From: Planctomycetota bacterium | GTDB lineage: Bacteria; Planctomycetota; UBA8108 | Assembly (NCBI GenBank): GCA_002695115.1 | Contig: NZOA01000029.1 | Location: forward strand, 25,395-37,427 | DNA: 12,033 nt | Direction of reading: 5' to 3' | Shown here: positions 8,701 through 12,033 of the stretch, piece after piece | How the letters are laid out: every line of letters starts with the position of its first letter | Numbering within the stretch: the stretch's first letter is position 1 | Notes under the pieces: model-generated | What the model was told of the DNA's origin: nothing | The model's database searches: none | Seen by the model: only the letters and a program-made list of their open reading frames with translations | Made by a program: the position numbers and the translations under genes

Positions 8701-11700
8701 GCTGGATGAGGTCGGTGGCTGGCTCGCCGAGAAGGCCGGAGAGGTTGAGGCCCTTCAGGTCTATCTCGACAATTTCGGGATATGGGATCCAGAGCCCTTC
8801 GTTTGAGACGATGGCTCAGGTTTGGTCGCAGAGTGCTGCAACTCCCGGAAGGGTGCCGCCCTCCAGGAGCTTGAGGGAGGCTCCGCCGCCAGTGGAGACG
8901 TGGGAGATCTTGTCTGAGAGGCCAGCTGCCTTGATCGCCGCGGCCGAGTCGCCGCCGCCGACGATGGTCGTGGCTCCCCGCGCTGTAGCCTCGGCCATCG
9001 CGGAGGCCACCGATTCGGTTCCCCGGGCGAAGGTCGGCATCTCGAAGACTCCCATCGGGCCGTTCCAGATCACGGTCCCCGCCTCCCGCACGATTCCGCC
9101 GTAGAGCTCGATGGTCCGCGGGCCGATGTCGAGGCCCTCAAGCTCGGCCGGGATCTCTCCGGCCGGGCAGACCGTGGTCACGGCATCGTTGTCGAAAGCA
9201 TCTGCGGCGAGGATGTCCAGGGGGAGGATGAGACGTCCGGGTCCGAGGGCCTCGGCTGCCTCGAGTATTCCTGTCGCGTCCTCCAGTGAGCTCTCCTCCA
9301 GGAGGGATTTCCCGATCTCCAGCCCCATGGCCTTGAAGATCGTATAGGACATTCCCCCTCCGACGATGAGCTGATCCACCTTGTCGAGGAGGTTCTCGAT
9401 GACCTTGATCTTTCCCGAGACCTTGGAGCCTCCCATGATGGCGACGAATGGACGGCGCGGGTCTGCCAGCGCGCCTCCGAGCAGGTCGAGCTCTTTCTTG
9501 AGAAGGAAACCCATGGCGCATTGGGCTATCCGTTCAGCTACCCCGGTGATGGAGGCGTGGGAGCGGTGCGAGGTGCCGAAGGCATCGTTGACGTAGATCT
9601 CGGCCAGGGCTGCCAGCGCCTGGGCGAACTCCGGCTCGTTGGCGGTCTCCCCGGCGTGGAAACGCAGGTTCTCCAGCAGCAGAACGCCGCCGTCGGCGAG
9701 GCCCTGGAGCTTCGCCTGCGCCTCAGGTCCGACACAGTCATTTGCCAGCGGTACATCCCGTCTCAGCAGCTGCCCGAGGTGCAGTGCGACCGGCTGCAGG
9801 CTGTATTCTTCGGCGCGCTCACCTCCTGGACGTCCCAGGTGGGACATGAGAATGGTCCGCGCGCCGTTTTCCATGAGCCACTGGATTGTCGGGAGGCACT
9901 CCCGGATGCGGCGGTCATCGATGATCTCTCCATCCTGCAGGGGGACATTGAAGTCGGCCCTTACCAGGACGCGTTTTCCGCGTACGTCAAGGTCTGTAAC
10001 AAAGAGCTTCCGCATTGGGGGTTCTGCCCTGAGGTTTCCGGGGACCGGGAGGTTTTTCCCGGCGCAACACTCTACGCAGATTGTCCGGCTCCGTCAAATG
10101 TTGCCCCTGGCTGAGCGGGAGATCGGGAGACGCTTGCCGGTTCGGGGAAAATTCCGTTAGTTGATGGAATCTGATAATTTGCGCCTCTACGATTGGGTTG
10201 TCGGGCAGACGATCTTTATCGGAGTTACTCAGAGGAGGCCATCGTTGCGTTCGATTGCCTGGGGGCGGTATTTCCGACGAGCTGGCGAGGCGGCGTGCGC
10301 GGTGGCGCCCGCGGCCCGGCAGAATTTCCCGGGGGCGTTTCTTTTCGCCGACCCGGGGGCTGTTCCATTTCGACAGAAACGGTCTTTGGAGGATCCTACT
10401 CGGGGGATCCTGTTGTTCAACGCGCGCGGTTGTTCGATCCCGAAGTTTGCCCGACTGGCTTCGACCGGCGTGTCGCGTTTTCGCAGGTCCCTCAATCCCC
10501 GGCTGGGGTGAAAACGGGGAAGGGTTCGGGGAGAGTCTCAGGGGAATGACCCCAGCGGGCTCTCCCATTTTTTTTGCTCCTGTGGCGCATGAAGCCGAAG
10601 GTGTCACCGCGGCCCGGCCGCCGGCAGAATCCCCTCCGTCTCGGCGATGGCGAACAGGTGGGCTACGGCGCGCGCGCCTTCTTCTCCCAGGTTGACGGTG
10701 AAGTCGTTCACGTAGAGCCCGATATGGGCCGTCATTACCTCGTCGTCCATCTCCTGGGCGTGGCGTCGGACGAACTCTCGCGAATCTTCCGGGTGGTTCA
10801 TGGCGTGGAGGACACTGCTGGAGAGCGCTCGGTCAAAAGCTTCGATGGTCTCTTCGCCGATATCCCGCCGGGCGATGATGCCTCCTAATGGGATCGGGTA
10901 GCCGTGGACCTCCTCCCACCAGTCGCCGAGATCGACCATTTTTCGCAGGCCGAAATCGCGGTAGGTGAAGCGGCTCTCGTGGATGATCAATCCCGCGTCG
11001 ACCTCCCCGCTCTGTACCGATTCCATGATTCGGTCGAAGGTCATCTCGATCAGTGAGGCGGGGGGGACCCGGGGGGCGAAGAGGCGAAGCAGCAGGTTTG
11101 CGCTGGTGAGTTTCCCGGGAATGGCGATCCTGGAGGTTGAGAGGTCTCGCTTTTCATCTCCCGGACGAACGACGATGAGGGGGCCGCAGCCGCGGCCGAG
11201 GGCTGATCCCGATCGCAGGAGGGTGTAGGTGTCGCGGAGGTGGCCCCAGGCGTGAAAGGAAATCTTGGTGATCTCCAGGGCGCCGTCGCGTGCCATGACA
11301 TTGAGAGTCTCGACATCTTCGAAGACGGGCTCGAGCCGGTAGCCCTCCAGCGGGACGAGGCCCTCGAAGAGGGCGTGAAAGATGAACGTGTCGTTCGGAC
11401 AGGGCGAGAGCCCTACGCGAAGAGTTTTCATGAGCCCGCCTTCTCCAGTTCGAGCCAGGAGCGCAGGACCCTGCCGGCGATTTCACAGGCCTCGGAGATT
11501 TTCCAGCCTTCCCGTTCCCTGTGTCCCGCCATATTGGAGATTCCGCGAATCTCGCTGAAGCGAATACCGTGTTTCCAGGCCACGAGGGCGGCCGCCGCGC
11601 CCTCCATGCTCTCGGCCAGGGGGGCCCAGGTTTTTTCGATGCCGGCGGCGGCGGCGTCGGTTCCGCTGCCGCTGGAGACCGTGCAGAAGCGGCCCGCCTC

Positions 11701-12033
11701 GATGCGGGCCTCGTTGCCGATCGAAGATCGTATTGCCTCGAGCGTCTCTTTCGCGGGCGCATGGACGGGGATCTCGTTGAAGACACGTTCTTCGCCCCGG
11801 GTCGCCTGGGGCAACTCGATGTCCTCCATGGAGAGGAAGCCGTCGGGCGCCTCCACGCCTTCATCCGCGAAGATTTCCAGGTTCGCTATGGCCGCATCGC
11901 AGGGCGCGAGACCGGAGCCCGGGTAGGCTCCGGCGCAGCCGATCTGGATGATCCAGTCCGGGCTTTTCTGCTGGATGAGCTCGAGAGTCGCCAGCGCTGC
12001 GCTGACCTTTCCTGCGCCGGTGGCGGATATCCG

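Overview
The window reads as an ordinary bacterial chromosome segment. It is GC-rich, with dense coding, 4-11 bp gene overlaps and intrinsic terminators. A lipoprotein signal, a secreted Cys-rich protein and a membrane kinase with a large outside domain indicate a diderm-type cell envelope. Two adjacent genes of the futalosine route (mqnD and a partial mqnB) show menaquinone-based respiration. The YHS/TRASH-like Cys-repeat protein and the secreted TPR/DUF3352-like protein recall planctomycete/verrucomicrobial or other deep-branching environmental lineages. That placement is an impression only; nothing here fixes the taxon.

Layout, left to right. Positions 1-542 (-) hold the N-terminal part of an Ig-like lipoprotein that runs off the window. 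An AT-rich divergent spacer follows, then a Ppx/GppA-type phosphatase (785-1615, +) whose conserved N-terminus is cut off by an apparent 1-base frameshift. It converges on a NUDIX hydrolase (1612-2034, -), the two genes sharing a CTAG at their stop codons. A strong terminator (2105-2149) closes the next minus-strand gene, a small secreted protein with four Cys-rich domains (2198-2809).

Positions 3115-7896 (-) form a tight three-gene operon: sensor histidine kinase, OmpR-type response regulator, then a large exported TPR protein of unknown function. Both junctions overlap, and the kinase's outside domain also looks TPR-like, so the exported protein may belong to the same signalling unit. The 106-bp divergent spacer upstream of the kinase carries three TTGT repeats exactly 10 bp apart, a plausible site for the regulator. 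Divergent from the kinase is a PolB-type 3'-5' exonuclease (8003-8806, +).

The exonuclease converges on phosphoglycerate kinase (8816-10015, -), which has a good sigma70-like promoter and a leader hairpin. The roughly 500 bp upstream of that promoter hold no recognisable gene, but they are full of stem-loops and end in a textbook plus-strand intrinsic terminator (10529-10575) that no annotated gene accounts for. This points to an undescribed small RNA or small-protein gene. The right edge holds mqnD (10604-11431, -) and the 5'-truncated mqnB (11428-12033, -), overlapping by 4 bp.

The items most worth a second look are the orphan plus-strand terminator region, the phased repeats before the two-component operon, the ABAB-duplicated Cys-rich protein and the ppx frameshift.
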